This document shows, piece by piece, positions 1 through 11,777 of a stretch of DNA of 64,000 bases. The notes beneath the pieces were generated by a model that had not been told where the DNA came from, ran no database searches, and saw only the letters and a list, made by a program, of their open reading frames with translations. Position 1 is the first letter of the stretch. The number at the start of each line of letters is the position of its first letter. Both the position numbers and the translations under genes were made by a program. This stretch comes from Meandrina meandrites (lineage: Eukaryota; Cnidaria; Anthozoa; Scleractinia; Meandrinidae): NCBI GenBank assembly GCA_963693305.1, contig OY855913.1, positions 25,987,114 to 26,051,113 on the forward strand. The letters run 5' to 3'.

Positions 1-1241
1 TGTTTTATCTTTCTTTGTATGTACATTTTTCTCTGAATTTGCTATGTTATTAAACTGTTTTTGCCTGATATATTTGTGGTGTTTGCAACATGTCTTCTCC
101 TAACACAATATTTTAACTAGTAACGAGTGACCTTCATTTTTCAAAAACTCCGTAAAACCACATCTTACACAAGATGTTTGAATGTCAAATGATATAAAAC
201 ACAAAAATTCATCTTACCTAGACACCTGTTGTTGTATTGAAGATGTCAATCGACTTCAATCTTGACTTAACATGATTCATATCTTCAGCCATCACTCGCT
301 AAAATCAAAACATGTCTTCATTTGTTTTAAGATTATTTTTTAGTTGTTTTTTCTTTACGGAGTTCCTGTTTTGTGTTTTTCAGTCGGTCACCAAACAACA
401 ATTCCTAACAATTTGTTTATTTGTTATTGTTTGAATGACAATGACAATAATTTTGAAATTATTTTGAAAAGTCGACCTCGCAATTAGGATTATCCTCTCG
501 GAAGCGCTGTTTAGCTTCAGGTGTTATGTCTTTATTGCCTCTGAGGTTTAACCAGGTTAATCTGCTTGTTTTTATTCCTTGGCTTAAGTGAACCAAACCT
601 TCATCTCCTATCCCATTGTTCCTGAGGCCTAAGCTAGTTAGTTGACTTTTGTCACTCTCAAGTAGTTTTTTAATCTCTACACAACCCAACGAGCCAATGT
701 GATTACCGGACAAAGATATGTGCGAAATTTGTTTCATATTCTTGATGATATGAACCAGTGCTGTACAGTCAGCAGGAGCGAGGCGACAATAACTAAAATC
801 TACACTATCACAATTAATACTATCTAATTTGTCTTGTACAAGGGGATTAATTACATTTAATTTACTGCCTTCATTAAGGCACTTTATTATTGTTAGTGCT
901 AAATATATGTCGCTGTAAGTCGGCCAGCAGGTCATTTCATCGCTGATCTCTGTGGCTGTTTTCACGGGAAGAAGACTTGTGAATATTTCAATCGATTTGT
1001 CATCTCGCTCACCGAGCAGTCCTGCAACAAACTGCAGCACTACTTGCCATTCACCTTTCTTGATGTTATCGGAAACAAATCTTCTCAATTCTTCTTCATT
1101 CATGGTATCTGTTATATGCTTGGCTGCGAGAAATTCTTGCATTGTTAAATGCATGAAACAGAATTGAGATTCGTGTTTGAAAGGCTTAATTTGACGATCC
1201 GGCATTTGGTGAAACAGTGAACTGTTTTCCAATCCTTGTAC

Positions 1242-2427
1242 CACAGGGAGACCACAATATTTGAGGAAATGAATAAAGAATAATATTATTCACGTGGTTT
1301 TCTGTATTGTTTTTCTTATATGTACAGTAGGCGTCAATAAACGCGACAGCACCGCTATCGTGTGCAGAGCTGCTCAAGTGCGCGAGCGGATCTGAAATAT
1401 GCTAATTTTTTACCTACAATATTAATAAGTAACAAGGGTGGCAACTCTTTCACGAAATAATTTGAACACGCTGTGCGAAATCACTTTAAACTTGCTTCTT
1501 TCGCACCTTTTTGCGACCAAAATCGACCCAAACGAAAGCTAGATAATTTGCAAATACTCTTACCTGACAGTCTCCTGAAAAGAAGCGATTTCCAGACAGA
1601 ATTTGAGTTCCCTTTTAGCAGTTTTGCTCGGAGTTTTTTTTTCGTTACATGTGCGGCCCGTTACCTTGGCACATACGCGCGAGATTTACGCGCCATCAAG
1701 TGCGAATCAGTGACGCTGCCTCCCCTGCAAAAAATTTTTTGTGCAAACACTCACCTCTCCCGGTCAGTCAAAATTTGCCTTTTCCGATCTAGTTCACGGC
1801 GAATTCACGGCAAATATTGCGCTTTTATATTGTGGCAAAATGGTTGCGTGAAATTCGCGCACAACACATCGTTCCTGATTTCCGGACACGCGCAAATTTT
1901 GACTGACCGGGAGAGGTGAGTGTTTGCACAAAAAAATTTTTTAAGGGGAGGCAGCGTCACTGATTCGCACTTGATGGCGCGTAAATCTCGCGCGTATGTG
2001 CCAAGGTAACGGGCCGCACATGTAACGAAAAAAAACTCCGGGCAAAACTGCTAAAAGGGAAATCAAATTCTGTCTGGAAATCGCTTCTTTTCAGGAGACT
2101 GTCAGGTAAGAGTATTCGCAAATTATCTAGCTTTCGTTTGGGTCGATTTTGGTCGCAAAAAGGTGCGAAAGAAGCGAGTTTAAAGCGATTTCGCACAGCG
2201 TGTTCAAATTATTTCGTGAAAGAGTTGCCACCCTTGTTACTTATTAATATTGTAGGTAAAAAATTAGCATATTTCAGATCCGCTCGCGCTCTTGAGCAGC
2301 TCTGCACACGATAGCGGTGCTGTCGCGTTTATTGACGCCTACTGTACATATAAGAAAAACAATACAGAAAACCACGTGAATAATATTATTCTTTATTCAT
2401 TTTCTCAAATATTGTGGTCTCCCTGTG
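1242..2427. mobile_element. Foldback (long inverted-repeat) transposon inside receptor copy A
   Basis: Two arms of about 537 bp (1242-1778 and 1892-2427) are near-perfect inverted copies separated by a 113-bp spacer. The ends read CACAGGGAGACCACAATATT and its reverse complement. The element is flanked by a 7-bp direct repeat, cttgtac, at 1235-1241 and 2428-2434. Copies B and C have a single uninterrupted site here. The open frames inside the arms mirror each other and show no transposase, so the element is non-autonomous. The superfamily cannot be assigned from the ends and the 7-bp duplication alone. Confidence 0.92.
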
Positions 2428-2755
2428 CTTGTACTTCGCTTTTTCCAAAGATGAGTCTTCCTTCTTTTATACCATTGAATGCAACTTCTCCTAGCTGCTT
2501 GAATTCAGGAGGGAACTCGTCGGATTCAATCTCTTCCCGGCTCAGACATTCACCACGGTATTTCTCGTTGTGCCTGAAGTAAAATAGTTTTACCGCCTGC
2601 TTGTAAATCTCAGTAAGTTTTGTTGGAAGGCCATCATTCCCTTTCTTAGTGTAGAACTGTAACACTTCCAGCAGGCATGAGCAAATTATGAAGCAATTTA
2701 CTGGAATGTAGCACAATGAAAAAAGGTTCATGTTCGTGCTGATGTGCCGCCATAT

Positions 2756-2854
2756 TTTTTCTCCAGCGCCGCTAGAATTTTCCGCTGCACTTTCTCCTGC
2801 GTCACTCAAATTTTTCGCTGCAGTTTCTCTTCCGCCACTCAAATTTTCCGCTGC
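2756..2854 (-). repeat. Three 33-bp repeats in receptor copy A
   Basis: Three consecutive imperfect 33-bp units encode 11-residue blocks of the type xAAxNxSxxxE within the second half of the NACHT region. The same array is present in copies B and C, so it predates the duplication. Copy A has one private substitution (SGG in place of SGA). Confidence 0.75.
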
Positions 2855-4516
2855 ATCTTGCGGAAAGTTCTTCACATATTCTTCAACTTCCTCCGCTGCA
2901 AAGCCCAGAATTTCAATAGTTCTCTTGAATTGAACACCACGAAGGCATGACACGGCGGTGGGTCTTGTAGTCGTTACGACGGCGGCTCCGGGGAGAAATT
3001 TTCCAGACACTATCTTGGAATAAAGAGCAGCCATAGGCATCTTCTCTTCAACTATATCTTTGTAGCTGTTGTTAACGGTCTCATTAGCGATCCTTGTATG
3101 ATCTACAAGCTCGTCCATGCCGTCGAACAAAATTAGGACTTTCTCGGGATTTTCGAGAATGTAATTCCAGACCACATTGGCGAGACATTCTGTCTCTGAA
3201 TATTCTGCACTTGCGAGTAATCCGCGAAGACTGAGCGTTTCTACCGAGTTGAACTTCCTGAACTTAATCAGAAATGCAATGCCAAAATCAAGTTCAGCAT
3301 CTTGTGTTGTGTTGAACGCTCTACCCGATGCCCAGTCTCGGATAAACTTGGTACAAAACAGTGTCTTGCCTATTCCAGGACGGCCAATGATCACTATTTT
3401 CTTGTTTTCAGCGTCAATAATATCTTCTGGTCCTTTCAGTGGTTGAAAGTTTTCTTTTGGCATGGGATACTCTTTAAGCTGCTCCTCTCTATCTCCGCTA
3501 AAGTCATATTGCGCTCTGTTGGGAATAAGAACCAAATTGGTATAAATACTGTCGAGCTTCAGATCTTCAATTCTTTCGCCTTCACCATGCTTAGGTTGAA
3601 ACAATGGTTTGAGATCTGTAGGTGTCTCTGTGTTTTCGATGATATTTTTCTTCAGGTTTTCGATGAATGATCGTGGTTGCGGTAATTCAGATTCTTGTGA
3701 TACGACTGGGAGTGAGAATTCTTCATTTTCTTCTTGTTGCCTGACTTCTTGGTCTTGTTCTTGTTGTGGCGCCTCATAGTTGGAGTTTAGATGATCTTTC
3801 AGAAACTGCGAGTCTTCGGGGAATTGTTTCTCTTTTCTTGCTCGTGAAAAGATCCAGATGATCTCGATCAGAATGATAAGCGCAAAAACGCCATTCACTA
3901 CACTCACAGCAATCGTCCAGAAGGTTTTGTTCTTTGCTCTTTGATTAATGCACTCGTATATAGTCGAGTTCTGAATGTTCCCTGTTGACGCATTTGCCGT
4001 ACGACTGCTTCCTGCTGTTCCTGGCGGTTCAGTACAGTCGAAACTCGTTGGAAAATTAGAAGGATAAAGTAATTGAGTTTGTAGGACTATAAAAAGAATT
4101 CCAAAAACAAATCTGGCGGCAAGTTGACAACAGTACGCCACGAACAGAAAGTAGCTTTTAGGAGGGCGCTGTCTCTCGTGATCCAGCAATCGATCAACTC
4201 TTGAGGTGGCGAGTTGTGAATAAATCACACCAAAAAATAGAATTAATGAAAAATTAAGGATCACGAAGCCATACACCGGAAAACTCGATTTGTTGTATAG
4301 GTTTCTATACTGCTCGAAACACTTTGCTCGCACGAGGTCTTCATTTTGAATCTTTCCCCTTTCGGTACCACAGCGGAAATCAAACCTTGATTCACTGTTC
4401 TCCATATCTGCAAAAATGCCAAGCAGGATAACTCCGATTACGACCCAGCAAAAAATAGCCACGTAGCTGAGCCTGTTCATCGTCTTTGGCTTCAATAGTT
4501 CCTTTAGGCTGTCCAT

Positions 4517-5847
4517 TCTCTCAGCTCAATCAGTTAATCTGTGAAAATAATAGTGATTTGAATGAGGCGCGTCCATACATACAGTATAAACTGACAAAGA
4601 CATTGATCACAAGGTGGCCACAAGACCAGATTTATTAAAAGTTATTATCTATTATTTGTAAAGGGTTCTTTATAGGTCTTTTAATGGGGCTTTTAATATG
4701 CTGTTCTCCTTGTCAATCCCTACAGGGTAGGTAATAGACAGATTACAACCTGCAACTTGCAACCTGCAACCTGCATTTTTTCATGAAATGTTTGTATTGG
4801 CTTCATCATTTATTATTTATTATCATTGCAGCCTCAGATTGCAGCCTTGCATTTCAAGTATGTTATAGAGCAGAAATTCATTATGCATTATACATACAGC
4901 CCTGTTTCGCAACTGATATAAGACAAGTCACTCCACACATGCCAAGGACGCATGCATTATTTATAATGGATACGTTGTTGCGAATGCTAAGAGTCATGCA
5001 CAGGCAATTCTTTTCAAACATCACAATTTATTCTTCTAGGCTGTAAAATGTTGGTATAGGCAACTTCAAGGTTTTCGGTTAGTTGGAAACCAGCGCGGAA
5101 GACAGGATTGAAATTATTCAAACTAGCAATACTGTAGTGTGTCATGACAGAAGCGGAATTCTATAAGAGCGCTAGACTGTTCACAGCTCTCTATTTTTTC
5201 GTGTTTTTCTTCGATCGTTGAACACGGGAAATAGGGGCGAGTGAACTGGACGACAGAACAAAACGAGAGGCGCTTTGCCAGCCCACTTTCTCGCGTTTTT
5301 CGTTAAAAAATAGAGAAGCTGTGAACAGTCTATAAGAGCGCTTTCAGACAAGGATAGAAGGTATAAAATTCAAATTTCCACATTTAAACTATTATATTTT
5401 GCTGGCAAACTGCAAATTATAAAAGAATACTTCGGTCGTGACGCACTGGAGGTTTTGATAAAATCATAAAGCGCTGTCTTGGCTTCTATAATTCGATCCG
5501 CAACCTCAAAAACAAAATCATGAGCTGTTTTTCGAGAGTGGGCACATATGGAGCTCTAGCATCGCCGTAAAGCGCAATCTACCAAATAAAAGACGACTTC
5601 ATAAATTTCCATCATTCCTTGTTTTTGTCTTAGTAAAATTGTGCTCAATCATACCAAAACCACCGAGATATAAGCAATTTTGCCTTATGAATTTATTCAT
5701 GGTAGGTGTCCTAAGTGACCTTATAAATGATTCCAAACACTTTGTCACTAAAACTTAAGCTCAACCTCTTTTTTCTTACGGTATTTTCTTTCTCTCTTTT
5801 GCTTCGATCGATCGTGTGATGAGCTCAAAAAGTCATGTGATCACTTA
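4517..5847. other. Receptor 5' flank, unit A
   Basis: No gene is seen. This is the upstream side of the minus-strand receptor and should hold its promoter and 5' UTR, but no core element can be fixed by eye. A short repeat of caacctg-like 7-mers lies near 4745-4775; it has more copies here than in B or C. A 158-bp MITE occupies 5174-5331. The stretch around 5100-5130 lacks about 250 bp that unit C keeps at 55,230-55,480. Confidence 0.5.
5174..5331. mobile_element. 158-bp MITE (unit A copy)
   Basis: The ends AGACTGTTCACAGCT and AGCTGTGAACAGTCT are inverted repeats. An 11-bp direct repeat, ataagagcgct, flanks the element at 5163-5173 and 5332-5342. A target duplication of this length would suit a Mutator-like family. 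The same insertion is present in all three units, so it predates the array. Confidence 0.75.
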
Positions 5848-7692
5848 AAGGGGCAGTCTCACCAAGATTTAGTGCTACTTGAAAATCGGGTGTTACTAAA
5901 CAGAGTAACGGAGTAACGATTAACGAGTAACGGAGTAACGAGAAACCGAGTAACGGGAAAAAAATTCCATAGGTAAAAAAAATACAAATTCTAAAAAAAA
6001 ATTACAAATCAAGCCTTGGAGTAATTTCATTGATAACACGACTACATGACAACCTTTTGTTGCAATGCACAACGGCCGAGAGGATTTTCGCGCTAAAAAT
6101 GTCAAGTGACTGCGTCTCACTCAGTCAGAGCATGGCTCGCCTCGGGGAAGGTAAGAGTTTTTTTTCTCTTTTTATCGCTCATATTTGTGGAACAGCCGAT
6201 ATAGTCCGCAATAATTACAAAAGCAATGAAGAAAGATGCTGTTTGGGCTGCCTTATTAAGGGTTATGGACTGTTTTCTTTGCCGGTTTTCCTGCCACTTT
6301 CACTGTTTGTTTTTGATTACCTCCAATTGGGCTTTCTGCCTAGTATAATTTCTCTCCATCAAAACAACAGATGACTACGATGTCATTATTATATCGGATA
6401 ACTCGGGAGATGAAGGTAAGAGTATTTTATAATTGTCTTTATCGTTGCCACTGCAGGTCTCCTTTGAGGCATTTGCGGAAACATCCGTGTTCATGAAACA
6501 AACACTATGCAAGGAATTCGAAGATACTATAAATAGACTGGGACTTTTATTTGGTACAACGTCCGTTAGGTTGGATTTCTGTGTTACTTATAAATTACAA
6601 ATTGTTTTACCGATCAAATTGTAACCATTATGGCCGAGTGGATAACACATATTCGACTTTAGTACTATATTTCATGATTAAATTATCGCGGTAAATATTC
6701 CCATCGGCGCCAACTTCAGACAGAATTAATGCACGAAAAACTAAAAATACCATTACCGATTTCCCTCGTTGAACTCGAAACCTTGAGTTCTTAAGTTCTT
6801 CATCTATTGCAGAAACTGAATTAAATAAAGAAATGTTGGTATTCCGGCCATATATTTTTTTATGCGTTGCGCGACCTTTTTCCTATATTTCGATAAGACG
6901 CTAAGCCTAAAAATATTTAGCCTGCAAGCAGGCTCTCGCATACTCAAAGTGGTCGTGGAATCGATTTAAATTCCATCGCATGTTAGCTGCACTGAAAAAA
7001 AAAACGTCCTCGCTTACAATATCGTCCGTTTTAACTTCAGAGTCGTCGAACAAGTACAACTCCAAATCAGGTAAAAGGGACAACGAGTCCGCCATTTGTT
7101 TTGCTTTCTTAATGCAGCCAACCGGAAAATACTGTTCCATTTACCACACGGAATACCCGGAATTTCAATCCGGAATTCTAGGTCCTTATTTCTATGTTTT
7201 ATTTGAATGTTATTATTATTATTGTTATTTTTTTTTTTTAGTATTTTTTTTTTTTTTTACCTATGGAATTTTTTTCCCGTTACTCGGTTTCTCGTTACTT
7301 CGTTACTCGTTACTCGTTACTCCGTTACTCTGTTTAGTAACACCCTTGAAAATCCAGTGAAGTTGTTGGTATTATTAAATTGTAAATCCACTAATAGTTG
7401 CCGAACCTTGCTAAAACATACTGTACTGGTCACAAAAGTTGTTTAAAACTGGTTTGTCTACGTACGGGTCGGAAAGAACTGGTCTGAAATTTGAAAAGGT
7501 CGGCCCGACGTTTTCAAGTTTGACAGTGTTACTTGGAGGGAAATCACTAAAAAAAAATTGTTTAAGGTTTGTTCGCATCTTATTGAATGAATTTCTTTTT
7601 TTGTCGTTTAAAGGTTATTTTATTGATCAGTGAGTGCAATTCTAGCATAGTTTACAAAAAACGTTGGAAGACATCTCGTGATACTGCCCCTT
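5848..7692. mobile_element. 1.85-kb TIR element with TA duplication, private to unit A
   Basis: The element starts AAGGGGCAGTCTCAC and ends with a near-inverse (GTGATACTGCCCCTT). It is flanked by TA on both sides; units B and C have the empty site. Just inside each end lies a second inverted segment of about 95 bp (about 5888-5980 and 7255-7350) built from repeated GAGTAACG octamers. The interior is AT-rich. It holds short open frames, including a minus frame at 6907-7140 (MEQYFPVGCIKKAKQMADSL at its start). Two small donor-flanked segments near 6101-6150 and 6371-6415 are phase compatible, but no transposase is recognisable. It is a non-autonomous element, possibly carrying captured host sequence. 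Confidence 0.8.
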
Positions 7693-10600
7693 TAAGCTAC
7701 CTTAATTAGCGTCTCAAAATCTCTAAAGTAAACACTTATGATCGCCACACCTCTAATGTCAACCAACCGGCCACCCGGCGTCTATCGCTCAAATAAAGAG
7801 TTCATTGTTCTGATCCAAAAATAGGTAATCGATAGAACCTTTCTACCATAAATACGACAACTTCTTTTAAATTTTCTGGAAATATTTGTAGTGACTTCAT
7901 CAGTTACTTTTTCTTATCACTTCCGTCTTGCTTGTTGTTTTCAAGTATTTCTGCTTATTTTTCTCTAATTAATGAATACATCCATCCAAAAAATGGAAAA
8001 TAATTTACTGACTCACACCAAACACGAAATTGCTCACTTTGACGAACTGAGCGATAAACGGCAAACGGTAAAAGTTTCCTTTTTGCCGTTCGCGGGAAAA
8101 ATAAAGTGAAGCTTAACCTCTCTATTATTTTACATGTAGTCCCGTCGGTAAATATTTCGAAACTGCAATCACAGATTTCGCGATGAGACAAGTCACGCGA
8201 CACCAGCTACGCCATTGCGACCATTTTTCACGTCCAATTTCCACACTTTTTAAACAGACGAAATGTTCCGTTTAAAAGTATTTTCCGCCATTTCCAATCG
8301 TTGGTGCTTTGTTCTTTATATCGACTCGTATTTATAGTAAATCAAATAGAGATTTCGCAACGATAATGATATCATGCTGCTGGGGAAAAAATGTTATACT
8401 AGTAAAATAATATCGTCCTTGACCAAAGATGTTTGTTACAGTATTTCGATGAGTTAGCAAACATGGTTGTCAATTTGGTAGTGAAGAAAGAACAAACTAC
8501 TTAAACTACATCTACGAGTTTCGCGTTTTGATGTTCCCCTGATGACTCTGGAAGATACGAGGGAATATAGGATCCCAGGGCTTAACTTTTTTCTTCTTTT
8601 TTTTGGCGAAGGAAGGAAGAAATTAATTTTGCCGCTCTACTTTAAAAATGTTCTATAGCTTCAAAACTGATTGCTACATGCTACACATAGTTAGGAAATC
8701 AGTTCTTGTAAGACTTGTAAGATTTCCATCTGTTACAAAGCCTTTCTTGAGAGAATTTGTGTATAAAGAAATCGCGCAGACACAGAAACAGCGAATGTGG
8801 TGATATCGCAAGAGAATGGTGGAGATCGAGCTAACGTTACTTGAAAAAAGCTGTACTCTACGAACGGAATTGCGGTTCAATGTGACAATTCGAGACAATA
8901 TATTGATGCTAAAACAAATCACTAGCTAGGTCTGATTATAAAATTTTCATTAACTAACCTCATAAAACGTTTAGCAAAATAAAAACCAACCTGCATTCAC
9001 TGATGTCCAAAGAATAGCGGGCAAGTTCAAAGTAAAAGAGCTTTGGATTAGAAACTAAGCGAGAGACGAAAGCTTGTAAACAGCGTAACAGGGCGGATGT
9101 GTCATCTGCACTGAGCTAAGCTTGAATGATCGGTTGTCTATGTATTCTCCTCTAATCGGTAATATTAGAGTTTTGTGTTTGAAAGCTCGAGGCGATCACG
9201 CAAAGATTCTGTCATTTCTCATCCCCTTTGGTCAAAGGGCACAGTTTGTCAAGAATTGAAACCGATATTGTGATTTGAGGGGGACACATTTGGCTCATCA
9301 TTATGCATTCATCAAAAGTAACAAGTAATTTATGGGCTCTGAAAAATGTATAAAAGAAACAAATGTGTTACCCCAAGAAATTTGAATTCGAATGGAATTC
9401 TTTTAAACGATGACGTTTTTTCATGTTTTTTAGGCCGTGTGTTCTTTTTAACGACAACATTTATTGAGCTTACTTTGGAAAACTGTCAATTGTTATGGCT
9501 GTTCGGCTGTGCCCAGACAAGATCACGTTGCGATCATATTTTCACGTCCAATTCAACTCCACACTTTTTCAACAGACAAAGTGTTCAGGAGTTCAGTTTT
9601 CCAGTATTTTCCGCCATTTCCAATCGTTGATGACTTGTACTTCATATCGAGTCGTATTTATAATGACTCAGAAAGAGATTTCGCAATGATGATGATATGC
9701 CACAGACTGCGAAAAAGAATTTATAATAGCTCAGCAATTTCGTCCTGGACCAGCTGGATGTTTATCGATTTCGATGAGTTACAAACATGCTTGTCAATTT
9801 GGTAGTGAAGATCGAAGGAACTAACTACCTGAACTACGTCTGCGAGTTTCTCGTCTTGATGTTCAACTGATGACTGTGGAAGATACAAACAGAGGAATAT
9901 AGAAACCTCGCGCTATCAGGCGTTCTTTTTTTTGCGGAGGGAGGGAAAAACGATTACTGTTACATTTTGCGCTCGACTTTAAAATGTACTTAAGCTTCAA
10001 AACTGATTGCTACACATACATGTAGTCGGGAAATCAGTTCTTGTAAGCTTTCGATCGACGACTAACGGCAAACTTACAATCTGTTACAATGCCTTCCTTG
10101 TTTCCTGCGTAGAATGGAATTTGCGTATAGAGGAATCGCGTAAACACAGAAACAGCGAATGCGATATCGCACGAGAAAGCTGGTTAGAAGAATTAACATT
10201 ACTTGAAAGATACTGTTCTCTACGAATGGAATTGCGGTTCAATTTGAAGCTATATGACAGCAATTTATGCGGTAATTCATGCTAAAATAAACCACTCAGT
10301 GACACTCAGCAATCTAGATTGTAAAATGATCATAAAATAATCACATGTAACGTTCAACAAAATAGAAACCAACCTGAATCAATGAAGTCCAAAGAATAGC
10401 GGGCAGAGTTTTAGACTAAAGCTTGTGAGCTGCTTATCTGGGCGGATTCGTCATCTATACTGATCTGAGGAATGCTCGGTTGTCTCTGTTATCTACTGTA
10501 ATATAAGAGGCCTCGAGCTCTCTCACCCAAAGATTCTGTCATTTCTCCTCCCATAGGTCACAAGGGCACATCTTTGTCAAGAATTCAAACTGGTGTTTTG

Positions 10601-11234
10601 AGCTCAACGTGTTTTTTTTTTTCCTGGGTTATTTCTCTTTCTCTTTATCATTAGTCATATGATCGCCATAGCGTCTCACAATCTCTAAAATAAACACTGC
10701 TGAACGCCACACCTCTATTTAGTGCACAACAACTGACGTGCATTGAGTAACTTATTTTCTGGGTCTTGGCTCATGACGTTCATGGGTAGCCTGGAACGCA
10801 GTCGTTTTTAGGGGCGATCCATATTTCACTCCATACTATGTGGTGAGCCTAGCCTGTTCCAGGCTCTCTTGGTCAGTGGGACGAGCGAAGCGAAAAAGAG
10901 AGGGGGTCAAAATGGTGTAAATCACGTACTTCATGCAAATAGGGACCCCCACATCAGGGCTCTGGTCTTGCCAATTGTAGCAACCTGCTTTATTAAATAA
11001 ACCAATATCCCCTCCCAGCACCCCCTTGCCACACTGAAAAGTAGATCACCATCTTTTATGTTTGTGATGCGAAACTCCAATTCCGTCCCCAGGGCGCTTT
11101 TCCCATTTTCGTGGAGCATGAAATATCATGTGTGAAACAGGGGAGGTAGCCTCCTACGCAGACGTTCTTTAGGCTCGTCACGCATTCCTCCCCCACGTTC
11201 AGTCTACTTTTTACACCCACCACACACCCACTGA
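7693..11234. other. Spacer of unit A with diverged internal tandem repeats
   Basis: No gene is supported. Two diverged blocks, about 8160-8990 and 9430-10390, share the order of several landmarks. These include 'cacgtccaatt', 'ccgccatttccaatcgttg', 'agatttcgcaa', 'aatcagttcttgtaag' and 'ggaattgcggttcaa'. The spacer is therefore an old tandem duplication with a period of about 1.3 kb. Around 8040-8110 is a segment (cggcaaacgg...tttttgccgtt) related to the MITE at 50711. From about 10,740 the sequence is unlike units B and C and holds dispersed-repeat-like DNA such as gtagcctcctacgcagacg near 11,150. Confidence 0.55.
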
Positions 11235-11777
11235 ATGTTGTCCCGCATGCAAACGGAAATTGTGGTCAGCGGATGTACAAAAAATGACAACAGCCTGAAA
11301 ATGGCGGCCAGTGGAGGGAAGGATATTTTGGCCGCTTCTCCTTCCAAAATTTCAAGAGATAAAATCCTCTCAGAATTCCCACTACACTGGCACGTCTGGC
11401 ACAAAGACTCTTCCTCGCTTGAAGAAGAACTTGCACTGAACAAGGTTGGTATTCCGCCCTATTTTGTCGAAGAAATGATTTGGTTTTAACCGCAAGCCAA
11501 GCCAAAAAGCAGGCATACATGTTTTATGCAATGTGATCAACAGTTTTTCTGTCTGATTGTGGTTTATATGCAGCACGATAAAGAGCTTTTGGATCCTCGC
11601 GGGCGGACACCACTTCATCTGGCGGTTTCTCTGGGTTATCTGAATTGTGTTAAGTGTCTTCGCGGGGGCTGTGACACAAATGCCATAAACCGGGATGGCT
11701 GGAATGGTAAGAAATTTTAAAAGCTGAAGTTGAAAGTGTGAAAAGTGCACGGCCATTTAATTTATGTTACGAGTTAC

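Larger units (their letters stand above)
459..4516 (-). pseudogene. Connexin-like 4TM / NACHT / LRR receptor, copy A, split by a foldback transposon
   Basis: The coding sequence begins at 4516 and matches copies B and C through the membrane module, the NACHT domain (Walker A GRPGIGKT) and the winged-helix region. At 2427 it runs into a 1,186-bp inverted-repeat element. The reading frame resumes at about 1241, covering the QEFLAA motif and the LRRs, and stops at 459. Without the insertion the two parts would be in one frame, so the transposon is the main lesion. Copy A also lacks five residues (LIGVG) near residue 629 through a 15-bp in-frame deletion. Its LRR residues differ from both other copies. 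It is probably a recent pseudogene, unless the element is spliced out or a truncated 4TM-NACHT protein is made. Confidence 0.85.

Noticed and set aside
1473..2196. Two open frames of 148 and 79 codons in the foldback element
   Set aside because: They are mirror copies produced by the inverted arms and match no transposase; the arms explain them.
2730..2950. Plus-strand frames inside the receptor genes (for example 2730-2933, 3177-3446, 25800-26069)
   Set aside because: They are antisense shadows of the receptor coding sequence and repeat in every copy for that reason.
11382..11756. Minus-strand frame over ANKRD13 exons 1-2 (also 37011-37505 and 62280-62774)
   Set aside because: It is antisense to exons with clear ANKRD13 homology and proper splice sites on the plus strand.
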